From Pseudomonadota bacterium (lineage in GTDB: Bacteria; Pseudomonadota; Alphaproteobacteria; Rhizobiales; Methylopilaceae), in NCBI GenBank assembly GCA_023388965.1, contig JAEWFF010000012.1:1-32121 (forward strand): a stretch of DNA of 32,121 bases. The letters are read 5' to 3'. Positions 1 through 7,462 of the stretch are shown here, piece after piece (position 1 is the first letter of the stretch; every line of letters begins with the position of its first letter). Position numbers and translations under genes: made by a program. The notes below the pieces were generated by a model. It had not been told where the DNA came from and searched no databases. It saw only the letters and a list, made by a program, of their open reading frames with translations.

Positions 1-2
1 GC

Positions 3-188
3 GACGAGATGAGGGCGCAGGGCTTCGAGAAGCCGATCGTCGCCTCGCTCGCCGGCGACGTCGAGGTCGAGGAAGCCGCCGAATATCTCTACCAGCACGG
101 CATTCCCGCCTACGCCTACTCGACCGAACTCCCCGTCGAGGTCCTCGGCGCAAAGTACAAATGGGCGCGCGGCGCAGGGTTGATCTAA
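3..188 (+). CDS. Acyl-CoA synthetase (NDP-forming type)-like protein, C-terminal fragment
   Basis: Only the last 61 codons are present; the gene enters from the left edge and stops at TAA 186-188. The translated end contains a GIPAYAYSTE segment followed by VLGAKYKWARGAGLI. This resembles my recollection of the C-terminus of ADP-forming acetate/acyl-CoA ligase-type proteins, where an ATP-grasp region ends near such a tail. No catalytic residue is visible in the fragment, so the family is a tentative call from the tail alone. Proteins of this kind are often found beside oxalyl-CoA decarboxylase and formyl-CoA transferase genes, and an oxalyl-CoA decarboxylase begins at the other end of this window. 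A role in oxalate or acyl-CoA metabolism is therefore possible but inferred. Confidence 0.5.
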   Translation, partial: DEMRAQGFEKPIVASLAGDVEVEEAAEYLYQHGIPAYAYSTELPVEVLGAKYKWARGAGLI

Positions 189-255
189 GGCTTGGCGGCA
201 TCCCCCTCGCCGCTGGCCTATCCCCAGATCAGTCCGCGTCCGTGCGGCGCAAGGT

Positions 256-292
256 GAGGCCGAGGTTTCGTAAAACGCGAAGCCTCGGCCTC
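256..292. terminator. Long hairpin between convergent genes, probable bidirectional terminator
   Basis: A 15-bp stem (256-270 pairing with 278-292, one G-U pair) encloses a 7-nt loop. It lies between the end of the acyl-CoA synthetase-like gene at 188 and the end of the convergent nnrS gene at 299. There is no clear T-run on either side. Its placement and stem length fit a shared terminator, but the lack of a T-run leaves intrinsic termination uncertain. Confidence 0.55.
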
Positions 293-298
293 GCAGGG

Positions 299-1507
299 CT
301 ATCCGCACGAATCCTTGCCGTCGCCCGTGAGCGGATGAAGCAGAAGCGGCAGGAAACCCGCAAGCCAGACCGCGAAGGCCGCCGACCATAGCAAAGCGGC
401 CAGCAGATGGTGGAGGCCGAGAAGAGATGCGCCGATGCCGAGTTCGGGCAATACGCGCATCAGGCCGGCCATCAGCATCAAGAGCGCGGCCAGATGGGCC
501 GCCGGCGGCAGATCGAGCGCGCGGCCCGTATGGCGCAGTCCGGCAATCGTAAAGACGGCCATGACGGCAAGGCCGAGACTGACCGTCGACAGAGTATGGA
601 TCGCGGCGATGTTCGAGATGCCGAAACCCAGCCCGGCAAGGCCCTTCAGAGCGAACCCGGCCCCCGCGAAGAAATTGGCGGCACCGAGCATCAGCACTTC
701 CGTGCGCAGCACGGCGCGGCCGATGAACCATTCGGCCTGACGGTCGAGGAACGCGACCGCGGCCGCAAGCGCCAGATAGGCGGGCACGCCGGAATAGGGG
801 AAGACGAAGGCCGCCACGGCATAGACCGCGACGAGTCCTGCGGCGAGATTCTGCCGGCCCGGATGCGGGCGATAGGGCGTCGTCTCTCCGCTCGGATCGA
901 GCGCAAGGTTGAGGACGGCGATATTGATGCGCGCGACGGCGAGCGCGAAGAACACCATGAAGACCATCAGCGCCGCTTCGAGCAGGCGTGCGGACATTTC
1001 GTAATCTTCCTGCATCCATGACAGGCGGATGCCGGCTTCCGCCACGGCAAGGAGCCCGGCCCATACGGCAAAGCTGGCATGGCGGGTCGAGCGCCGCGTG
1101 AGGAGCGCCCGCACGACGAACCAGAACAGCAGAATGAAGAAAGCGAAATCCGTCAGCCCCGTGAGCGGCGACAGAAGATCGGCGCCCACGAGCCCGATAA
1201 TGCGCCCCGGCAGCCACAGGCCGAGCAGTACGATGAGATCGCGATTCCTGCGCGGCGGGGTGCCGGTCCATTCGGCCATGGCGGAGGTCAGAAATCCCGC
1301 CAGAGCCGCGCTGAACGTGCCGAAGATCAGTTCATGGGCGTGCCATTGCGAGGCGGGAATGCCATCGGAAAACGGCAGCGACAGGCCGAACAGCGCAACC
1401 CAGACCAGCGGCGACAGGATCGCGTGGATTGCGGCCGCCGGAAAGAACAGCATCAACCCTTCCCTCAGGAGAGGGGGTGTGTCCCGCTGCGCTGTTTCGG
1501 ATATCAT
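299..1507 (-). CDS. nnrS: NnrS family heme/copper membrane protein (copy 1)
   Basis: A 402-aa polytopic membrane protein with the family hallmark WHAHELIFG near residues 55-63, followed by a glycine-rich AGFLTSAMAEWTGTPP stretch, and about 12 predicted hydrophobic segments. NnrS proteins bind heme and copper in the inner membrane. They are induced with denitrification genes and are linked to tolerance of nitric oxide or nitrosative stress; the exact reaction is not settled. The ATG at 1507 overlaps the stop of the upstream ABC ATPase gene by 4 bp, so it is translated as the last gene of the TonB/ABC operon. This context is unusual because it ties an NnrS to an uptake system. It is one of three clear NnrS copies in the window. 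Confidence 0.9.
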   Translation of the reverse strand: MISETAQRDTPPLLREGLMLFFPAAAIHAILSPLVWVALFGLSLPFSDGIPASQWHAHELIFGTFSAALAGFLTSAMAEWTGTPPRRNRDLIVLLGLWLPGRIIGLVGADLLSPLTGLTDFAFFILLFWFVVRALLTRRSTRHASFAVWAGLLAVAEAGIRLSWMQEDYEMSARLLEAALMVFMVFFALAVARINIAVLNLALDPSGETTPYRPHPGRQNLAAGLVAVYAVAAFVFPYSGVPAYLALAAAVAFLDRQAEWFIGRAVLRTEVLMLGAANFFAGAGFALKGLAGLGFGISNIAAIHTLSTVSLGLAVMAVFTIAGLRHTGRALDLPPAAHLAALLMLMAGLMRVLPELGIGASLLGLHHLLAALLWSAAFAVWLAGFLPLLLHPLTGDGKDSCG

Positions 1508-2238
1508 GCCGCGCTACGCTCCGCATCGAACAGAGCGGCGAAAGCGGGGTCCGAGGACCATTGTTCGACCATGCCGAAAATCATGCGCTCGCTTCGCTCG
1601 CCGGGCAATCCATCCATGGCATAGCTGGCGATCAATCCGTCTGCATCCATCACGATCAGACGGTGCGCGACGCGCGCTGCTTCCCAGAGATCATGCGTCA
1701 CGAACAGCGCGGAAAGACCGGCCTTCGCGCAGGACGTAATGACGATATCCTGAAGCGCACGCCGCAGGCCGACATCGGCGGCGGTGAACGGTTCGTCGAA
1801 AAAGACGAGATCGGGATCGACCGCCAACGCCCGTGCGACCGCCGCGCGCTGGCGCATGCCGCCCGAAAGTTCGGCGGGATATTTGTCGAGATCGCGCGCG
1901 CTCAGCTCGACTTCGGAACCGCGCCGCTCGGCGGTCTTCGAGCGCACAGCCCGGTCGACGCCAGACGCGCGCAGGCCGTAGGCGATGTTGTCGCGCGCCG
2001 TCATCCACGGCAGGAGGCGCGGTTCCTGAAAGACGGTGGCGTGGCGGCGGCAAGAGCAATGGACGCGCCCGCGCATCGGCTCGATCAGCCCGGCGGCAAT
2101 CTGCAGGATCGTGGTCTTGCCGCAGCCCGACGGACCGACCAGAGCCACGACTTCATTCTCACCGACGCTGAAACTGATGTCCTCGAACACGGTGCGTCCG
2201 AGAAAGGAGTGGCCGATGCCGTCGAGGACGAGTTTCAT
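1504..2238 (-). CDS. ABC transporter ATP-binding protein, nitrate/sulfonate/taurine (SsuB/TauB) type
   Basis: A 244-aa ATPase subunit. Walker A GPSGCGKT lies at residues 35-42, the Q-loop in VFQEPRLLPW, the signature LSGGM at 124-128, Walker B LVFFDE at 144-149 and the switch histidine at H182. The VFQEPRLLPW motif is typical of the NitT/TauT/SsuB branch of importers. The stretch between Walker A and the Q-loop is somewhat short but no motif is missing. ATG at 2238 overlaps the permease stop by 4 bp, and the gene's own end overlaps the nnrS start. It should energise import by the permease and binding protein encoded upstream. Branch membership does not fix the substrate, which could be an organic ligand, an anion or a metal chelate. 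Confidence 0.9.
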   Translation of the reverse strand: MKLVLDGIGHSFLGRTVFEDISFSVGENEVVALVGPSGCGKTTILQIAAGLIEPMRGRVHCSCRRHATVFQEPRLLPWMTARDNIAYGLRASGVDRAVRSKTAERRGSEVELSARDLDKYPAELSGGMRQRAAVARALAVDPDLVFFDEPFTAADVGLRRALQDIVITSCAKAGLSALFVTHDLWEAARVAHRLIVMDADGLIASYAMDGLPGERSERMIFGMVEQWSSDPAFAALFDAERSAA

Positions 2239-3053
2239 GTCTTGACGCCCCAGGGCAGGCCGGCATCGCGCCAGCGCTCGAGCCGGTCGCGCAGCGGCTG
2301 GATCAGGGCGAACTCCGTGAACAGAGCAAAGCCGACCACGACGACGATCAGCGCCATGACGCGCGGAATGTCGAACAAAGCCCGCGCCGTCGCAAGCTCG
2401 CCGCCGATGCCGCCGGAATTGGACAGCAATTCGGCCATGACCGTCACTTTCCAGGCGCTGCCGGCGGTCGTGATCCAGGCCGGGAACAGATAGGAGACAA
2501 GATGCGGCGCGGTCGTCGTGCGAAAGCGCAGCCAGATTCCGGCGCCGAACGAACGCGCCATGGCATCGAAAGCGCGGTCGCGCGTCGCGACGCCTTCGAG
2601 CCCGCCGGCGAACGAGATCGGCAGTGCGGCGAGAACGACCGTCATGACAGCCGAGCCGCCCGACGAGCCGAACCAGATCAGCGCGAGAACGAGCCACGCA
2701 ATCGGTGGCACGCCGAGAATGACGGTGACGATGGGGCGCGCCAGCCGCATGGTCGCGACCGAATAGCCGGCCACGGCGCCGAGTGTGGTGCCGATGCCGA
2801 CGGCGAGAACAAAACCGGCCAGAGCGCGCATGGCCGTTTCCTGTGCCATGCGGGCGAATTCCGGCTCGCGCACCAGCGCACCGACCGTGCCGAAGGTTTC
2901 GAGCGGGGACGGCAGGACGAGCGAGCCGTAGATTTCATGGCCGGCCTGCCATGCGGCGAGAACGCAGAACAATCCGGCTGCGCCTGCCCAGCCGGCCCAG
3001 AGATAGCGGCCTGCCCAGGCCGCGAATGACAATACGGATGCGGCCGGGTTCAC
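2235..3053 (-). CDS. ABC transporter permease, NitT/TauT type (BPD_transp_1)
   Basis: A 272-aa inner-membrane permease with about six hydrophobic segments. The N-terminal LVLPSPLETFGTV motif and the later EGVATRDRAFDAMARSFGA segment match the cytoplasmic coupling loop of SsuC/TauC-like permeases. The start is GTG at 3053 (complement of cac 3051-3053), overlapping the binding-protein stop as GTGA. The downstream ATPase gene overlaps its end by 4 bp, so the three ABC genes are translationally coupled. It forms the import channel for the ligand delivered by the binding protein; the substrate is unknown. Confidence 0.88.
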   Translation of the reverse strand: MNPAASVLSFAAWAGRYLWAGWAGAAGLFCVLAAWQAGHEIYGSLVLPSPLETFGTVGALVREPEFARMAQETAMRALAGFVLAVGIGTTLGAVAGYSVATMRLARPIVTVILGVPPIAWLVLALIWFGSSGGSAVMTVVLAALPISFAGGLEGVATRDRAFDAMARSFGAGIWLRFRTTTAPHLVSYLFPAWITTAGSAWKVTVMAELLSNSGGIGGELATARALFDIPRVMALIVVVVGFALFTEFALIQPLRDRLERWRDAGLPWGVKT

Positions 3054-4015
3054 AATGCGTAGAATTCCTCTTCCGGCAGTTTGCCGCCGACGATGCGTGC
3101 ATCCTCTTCCAGCAGCGCCGTGAACAGGCTTTCGAGATCGGCGCGCGCCTCGCGTGCCGGCCGCGCGACGAGATTGCTGAACGGGATCGAGCGCGAAACC
3201 ATCGGCTTGGGGATATCGAGCGCGGAGGCGGCCGCGTCCGCCGCGCCGCCGGGATCGGCGATGATTGCAGCGACAGTCTTCTCCAGAATGCCCTGCAGGT
3301 TTGCGATTCCAGCCTCGCCGAGGCGTTCAAACAGTTTCGGCGTCGCCGTGAGCCCCGCTTGCGGCAAGGCATCGCGTCCGGACACGGCCTGCCATGCGAG
3401 ACGCGTGTCGATCGCGCGCTCGAAGCTGTGTCCAGTCATGCCGCCCCGCGCGAGAACGACCGAGCAGGCAGGCTCGCTGAGTAGGGCGGCATCGACGCGG
3501 CGGGCAAGCAGCATCTGGATCGCCTCCGGCGGCGTGCCGGAATAATCGATATCGAGTTCGTCCCGGGACAGATTGTTCGCGGCGAGCAGGCGCCGCAGGA
3601 TAAAGTCCGGCATGTCGTTGCGGAACGGGACCGAGAGCTTGCGGCCCTTGAGGTCTGCCAGGGTGGAAACCGTGCCGGCCGGTGCGACGACGTAAAGAAG
3701 CCCGTCCGTCATGACATTGACGAGGCGTGTGCCGAAGCCGCGATTGAAGAGATTGGCGGCGACATAGGTTGGCACGACAACCGCTTCCATCGTGCCGGAG
3801 CTGATCCCGGCGCGCATCTCATCGGGCGTCCGCCAGACGCGGAATTCCGCACCCGGCGCCAGATCCTTCAGCGCGCCTTGCGCGACGGCTGCCGCAAGCG
3901 CTGCCGAGGGAGCCGCCGGAGGTCCCCACAAAACGAGAGGTTTGGCTGCCCGTGCAATGTAGGGGCAGGCGATCAGGCCCGCTCCCGCTGCGAGGAATGT
4001 CCGGCGCGTCAGCAT
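3050..4015 (-). CDS. ABC transporter substrate-binding protein with Tat-like signal
   Basis: A 321-aa periplasmic binding protein of the NMT1/THI5-SsuA-like class. The N-terminus MLTRRTFLAAGAG carries a twin-arginine-like motif (TRRTFL) with a probable cleavage site near residue 23, suggesting export in folded form by Tat. Internal segments such as LADLKGRKLSVPFRNDMPD and PPEAIQMLLARRVDAALLSEP are typical of this fold. I chose the ATG at 4015 because GGAGGA, directly after the TonB gene stop, lies about 9 bases upstream; a TTG at 4024 is possible but less likely. It follows the TonB receptor gene by 15 bases, so an outer-membrane receptor and an inner-membrane importer are made together. Tat export could hint at a cofactor or metal-chelate ligand, but that is speculation. 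Confidence 0.85.
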   Translation of the reverse strand: MLTRRTFLAAGAGLIACPYIARAAKPLVLWGPPAAPSAALAAAVAQGALKDLAPGAEFRVWRTPDEMRAGISSGTMEAVVVPTYVAANLFNRGFGTRLVNVMTDGLLYVVAPAGTVSTLADLKGRKLSVPFRNDMPDFILRRLLAANNLSRDELDIDYSGTPPEAIQMLLARRVDAALLSEPACSVVLARGGMTGHSFERAIDTRLAWQAVSGRDALPQAGLTATPKLFERLGEAGIANLQGILEKTVAAIIADPGGAADAAASALDIPKPMVSRSIPFSNLVARPAREARADLESLFTALLEEDARIVGGKLPEEEFYAL

Positions 4016-4030
4016 GGTTTCCAATCCTCC

Positions 4031-6289
4031 TCAGAATGTGGACTTCAATCCGGCAAAGAAACCGCGCCCGTCGCCCGGCAGGAAGGCCGCCTGATCGGGA
4101 CGCGCCTGATCGACCACGAGCGTCGAGGAGGCGTAGTTCTCGTCGAACAGATTGGTGATCTCCCCGGAGGCCGTGATCGAGTCTGTGATGCGGTATTCGG
4201 TCCTTACATCGAACACGACATAGGAATCGGCGAACAATGTGTTCATGTTGTCGACGGGCGTCTCGGTCGGATTCCAGCGCATTGCGCCCTGAAGCGTCCA
4301 GTCCTTGTTCACGTCGAAGTTCAAGAGTGCGCTGATGACGTGGCGCGGCGCTCCGGCGAGATAATTGTCGCCGCGCATCGGGTCGTCGTCGAAGCGGAAG
4401 TCCTGGAACGTATAGGCCAGGCGCCCGTACAGGCGTTCGGTGATCTGTGCGCCGAGGCCGAGCTCGATGCCGAAATGGGTCGTATCGTCGGCGTTCACTG
4501 CGCCGAGCGAGTTCCCGGCCGTATCGCGCAGGCTCAGAAGCTCGTTCTCCACCCAGGAGTAATAGACGACCGTATCCCACCACAGTTTTCCGAACGTACC
4601 GCGCGCGCCGCCCTCGATCGTGGTCGCGGTCTGGGCGTCGAGATCGAGCGTGGCGAAGCCAGCCGGCGGGGAGGTGCCGGGATTGGTGCCGGGGCTGCCA
4701 TTGGGCGAGCCCTGGATCGGCGCGATGAGATCGTCGTGCGTCGGCGGCTCGAAGCTGCGGCTGACGGCACCGAACACGGTGATGTCGCTCGTGGCTTCCC
4801 AGGTCAGGCCGAGGCTCGGCGTCCAGCCGTCATAGGTACGGTCATAGCTGGTATCCGTCGTGGGGAACGTGCCGGGTACTGGCCCGCCGGGCGTGAACAT
4901 GAAAGTCGGCCGGGTGGGAAGCGTGTACTTATCCTCGTTCTCACGCGTCGCCCGGGAATAGGAAATGGCGGGCGATATCGTCACCGTGTCGCTGACCGGA
5001 ACATGCGCGCCGGCATAGAGCGACAAAGTGCTGGCTCCCAGATCGCTGTCGCCGAACATGGCGCCCTGCGTGCCGCCGATATTGAGGTAATTCCCCCGGT
5101 CGGCACTGCCATATGAATATTGCACGCTGGCTTCGAACAGCGGCAGCGGCCGCGTTTCGTCCGGCTGCCATGCATAGCGCGCGACGGTGGTGACATCGCC
5201 GCCTTCCGTCGTCCGGATCCCCGAGCCGATGGGGAAGCGGAATGTGTCGTCCGTGTAGGTATAACCGAGTACGAGATCGAATTTGTGCGCGTCGAATTGC
5301 GCGGTGGTGCGCGAGCCGATCAGGAACTGGTCGGCATCGCGGCGAGGCTGGTCGCGGATGACGTTCGGGCCAGGATATTTCATGTTATTCGGGGCCGGCA
5401 GCCCCGTCGGCTGCGGTCCCGTATGCACCTGTTTCGGATTCTGCTCCATCAAATCCTTCGGCAGCGGGCCCGCGACATCGAAACCGAGATCGGTATAGCC
5501 GGCGAATATCCGCGTCTGCACATTCTCGGAAATGGCAAATCCGGCGTTCAACCCGATGCTGGTGCGCTCGGATTCGTTATAGACACGGAAGCCGTCGCGC
5601 CGGGTGTGATCGCCATAGGCGAATAAATCGTAATTCTCCGCGCTGTAGCCGGCTCCTGCCGAAGCGGTGAACTGACCGAAGCTGCCGCCGCTGATCGAGG
5701 TGTGTACGCCCTGTCCCGTGCGGCCGGTCGGCGAGACCACGTTCAGTGCGCCGCCGAGAACGGTCGCGCCGAGCCGGTTCGCCGTATAGCCGCGATAGAC
5801 TTCGAGCGATTGCGCCTGCGCCGGGTTCGCGAAGCCGACGATATAGGAGCCGTCGGCACGGTTGAGCGGCAGGCCGTTCTGCAGCATCAGGATGCCGCGT
5901 TCCACGGGGTTCTGCTGAAGGCCCGAACCGCGAATCTGGATGCGCGGCTGGTCGTTGCCGCCAAAGAAATCCTGCACGACGACGCCCGGCACGTTCCGCA
6001 AGGCGCGCGACATCGTGAGATTGGCGGTGCTCGGCAGTTCGCTGCTGTCGACGAGGGCAGCGCCGCCGGCGATTGCGTCGAAACGCGCCCGCAGGATCGC
6101 GCTCGAATCGACATCCTCCCAGCCTTCGACAAGGATGGGGCTGAGCTCGATCACCGTGCCGGGCGTCGCCGATTGGGCGAGGGCGCTCTGGCTTGCTCCG
6201 CAAAACAAAGCGGCCGAGAGAAGTTTCAGCAACGTCCGTCGCGCCGCTTGCGTGTCCCGATCCGATCGTCCTCTCTCATTCCCGCCCAT
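4031..6289 (-). CDS. TonB-dependent outer membrane receptor
   Basis: A 752-aa protein from ATG 6289. Residues 1-38 form a signal peptide (RRTLLKLLSAALFCGASQSALA), followed by a TonB-box-like IELSPILVEG and a plug domain with the segments RALRNVPGVVVQDFFGG and IQIRGSGLQQNPVERGI. The large C-terminal region has alternating beta-barrel character and ends FFAGLKSTF, with the terminal phenylalanine expected for outer-membrane barrels. I preferred ATG 6289 over ATG 6373 because it places the signal peptide near the N-terminus and has GGGGGC upstream. It takes up a scarce ligand, using proton-motive force via TonB. The downstream genes encode an ABC importer and NnrS. Iron or copper chelates are the usual ligands of such receptors, but the sequence does not identify this one. 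Confidence 0.88.
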   Translation of the reverse strand: MGGNERGRSDRDTQAARRTLLKLLSAALFCGASQSALAQSATPGTVIELSPILVEGWEDVDSSAILRARFDAIAGGAALVDSSELPSTANLTMSRALRNVPGVVVQDFFGGNDQPRIQIRGSGLQQNPVERGILMLQNGLPLNRADGSYIVGFANPAQAQSLEVYRGYTANRLGATVLGGALNVVSPTGRTGQGVHTSISGGSFGQFTASAGAGYSAENYDLFAYGDHTRRDGFRVYNESERTSIGLNAGFAISENVQTRIFAGYTDLGFDVAGPLPKDLMEQNPKQVHTGPQPTGLPAPNNMKYPGPNVIRDQPRRDADQFLIGSRTTAQFDAHKFDLVLGYTYTDDTFRFPIGSGIRTTEGGDVTTVARYAWQPDETRPLPLFEASVQYSYGSADRGNYLNIGGTQGAMFGDSDLGASTLSLYAGAHVPVSDTVTISPAISYSRATRENEDKYTLPTRPTFMFTPGGPVPGTFPTTDTSYDRTYDGWTPSLGLTWEATSDITVFGAVSRSFEPPTHDDLIAPIQGSPNGSPGTNPGTSPPAGFATLDLDAQTATTIEGGARGTFGKLWWDTVVYYSWVENELLSLRDTAGNSLGAVNADDTTHFGIELGLGAQITERLYGRLAYTFQDFRFDDDPMRGDNYLAGAPRHVISALLNFDVNKDWTLQGAMRWNPTETPVDNMNTLFADSYVVFDVRTEYRITDSITASGEITNLFDENYASSTLVVDQARPDQAAFLPGDGRGFFAGLKSTF

Positions 6290-6460
6290 ATCGCCCCCGC
6301 AATGTACAGGCGGAACCGCCGTGCGGTCCGCCCCTGTTTTAGACCCGCTCCAAAACAGGCCTGTCCGATGCATGTTTTTGGTCTCGCCGTTCGCACAAGA
6401 TGTGTGTACGTGCGGCGGACGTGCCGGGGCGGACCCTATGTCAAAGGAAAGCGGGGCTCA

Positions 6461-6474
6461 TTGCGCCTGCGCAA
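6461..6474 (-). promoter_or_regulatory. Dnr/NnrR-type site before the TonB/ABC/nnrS operon
   Basis: TTGCGCCTGCGCAA is a perfect 5+4+5 palindrome of the TTG-N8-CAA class bound by Crp/Fnr regulators. A start site about 41 bases downstream on the minus strand would fall near 6426, leaving a leader before the TonB gene start at 6289 (or 6373). It links the uptake operon to the denitrification regulon. Binding is inferred from the motif. Confidence 0.65.
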
Positions 6475-6479
6475 CGTAA

Positions 6480-6500
6480 GAACTGTTCTGAGAACAGTTC
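6480..6500. promoter_or_regulatory. Perfect 21-bp odd palindrome, candidate operator
   Basis: Arms GAACTGTTCT (6480-6489) and AGAACAGTTC (6491-6500) surround a single central base. It lies 5 bp upstream of the Dnr-type site, on the far side from the TonB gene, and 43 bp past the end of the nitrilase gene. It could be the operator of a second regulator (for example a metal-responsive one) for the TonB operon. It could also form a hairpin ending the nitrilase transcript, but only a weak T-run follows. No regulator can be named. Confidence 0.5.
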
Positions 6501-6543
6501 GCAAATAGTAGGCGCGGCTGTAAGTGACGGTCTATGGGGCTAT

Positions 6544-7389
6544 TCAGAAATACTGGTCGGGGCGCCGGTCGCCGATCAGGTCGTTCACATCGCTCCAGCG
6601 GCGGGCGCGGCGCGCGGCTTGGGGCTCGATCGTGGCGAACAGGATTGTCTCGCCCGTCTCGCCGGCTGGGCCGGCGAGCGGCCAGCCATTGTGCCCGGCT
6701 ATCATGCTCTGGCCGATAAAGCTGATGCCGTTCTCCCTGCCCACGCGATCGGCGCAGATCACCGGCATGGAATTCGCGTGCGCGGCGGCCATGATGAGGA
6801 TGTTGTGAATGGCATCGCGCCGCGGGTCCTGTCGGGGAATGGGCATCCATGCTGTCGGTACGCATATGAGGTCCGCACCGTTCAGAACGCAGGACCGGAA
6901 CGCTTCCGGAAACCACAGATCGTAGCAGATCAGCACGCCGATCCGCCCATACGGCGTATCGAACACCGGAAAGCCGCCATCGCCGGGCGAAAATATCCGC
7001 TTCTCGTTGTTCCAGAGATGAACCTTGCGATAAGTGCCGATCAGCCCGCGGGGGCCGACGAGAATAGCGGAATTGAACACCTCATCCCCGGCGCGCTCGC
7101 AGATGCCGCCGATCACATAGCTATCATTTTCCGCCGCGACCTTGGCCCATTGCGCGGCCGTCGGTCCATCGGCGGCTTCGGAGAGATCGCGTGCCTCGTC
7201 CTGCGAGCGGAACGCATAGCCCGATATGCACAGTTCGGGCAGGACCACGATTTTCGCGCCGCGTTCGCAGGCCTGGGCGATCAGATCCGCCGTGCGGGCC
7301 CGGTTCCGTTCCGGATCGCCGAAAACGGGGTCGCTCTGGATGCAGGCGACGGGGACGGTTCCATCGTGAGACGACATATGCGTAATCAT
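6544..7389 (-). CDS. Nitrilase superfamily amidohydrolase (carbon-nitrogen hydrolase)
   Basis: A 281-aa cytoplasmic enzyme with the superfamily's catalytic triad: Glu52 in VVLPELCISGY, Lys122 in GTYRKVHLW and Cys155 in GVLICYDLWFPE. Members hydrolyse non-peptide C-N bonds (amides, carbamoyl compounds, nitriles) through a cysteine thioester. The CYDLWFPE context and the length suggest an amidase or N-carbamoyl hydrolase rather than a true nitrilase, but the substrate is not readable from sequence. ATG 7389 is used; ATG 7377 is an alternative. The gene is transcribed divergently from nnrS copy 2, with a Dnr-type site in the 73-bp gap. Its place among nitrite and NO genes suggests a role in anaerobic nitrogen metabolism or in repairing nitrosated or amidated by-products. 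That role is inference. Confidence 0.87.
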   Translation of the reverse strand: MITHMSSHDGTVPVACIQSDPVFGDPERNRARTADLIAQACERGAKIVVLPELCISGYAFRSQDEARDLSEAADGPTAAQWAKVAAENDSYVIGGICERAGDEVFNSAILVGPRGLIGTYRKVHLWNNEKRIFSPGDGGFPVFDTPYGRIGVLICYDLWFPEAFRSCVLNGADLICVPTAWMPIPRQDPRRDAIHNILIMAAAHANSMPVICADRVGRENGISFIGQSMIAGHNGWPLAGPAGETGETILFATIEPQAARRARRWSDVNDLIGDRRPDQYF

Positions 7390-7411
7390 AGACCACCATC
7401 AATCGAAGGTT

Positions 7412-7425
7412 TTGATCCGGCGCAA
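7412..7425. promoter_or_regulatory. Dnr/FNR-type site between nitrilase and nnrS copy 2
   Basis: TTGATCCGGCGCAA combines an FNR-like left half (TTGAT) with a Dnr-like right half (CGCAA). It lies in the 73-bp divergent gap. A start site about 41 bases away would be near 7377 on the minus strand or 7460 on the plus strand. Either gives almost no leader, so the driven direction is unclear. Confidence 0.5.
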
Positions 7426-7462
7426 GCCGTCCGCCGCGCCGCGGGGATGAAACGAGGAGCCG

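Noticed and set aside
6480..6500. The palindrome as a LexA operator
   Set aside because: The CTGT and ACAG elements are 7 bases apart, not 8, and the direct GTTC pair is 8 apart, not the 7 of the alphaproteobacterial LexA box. Neighbouring genes are not SOS genes.
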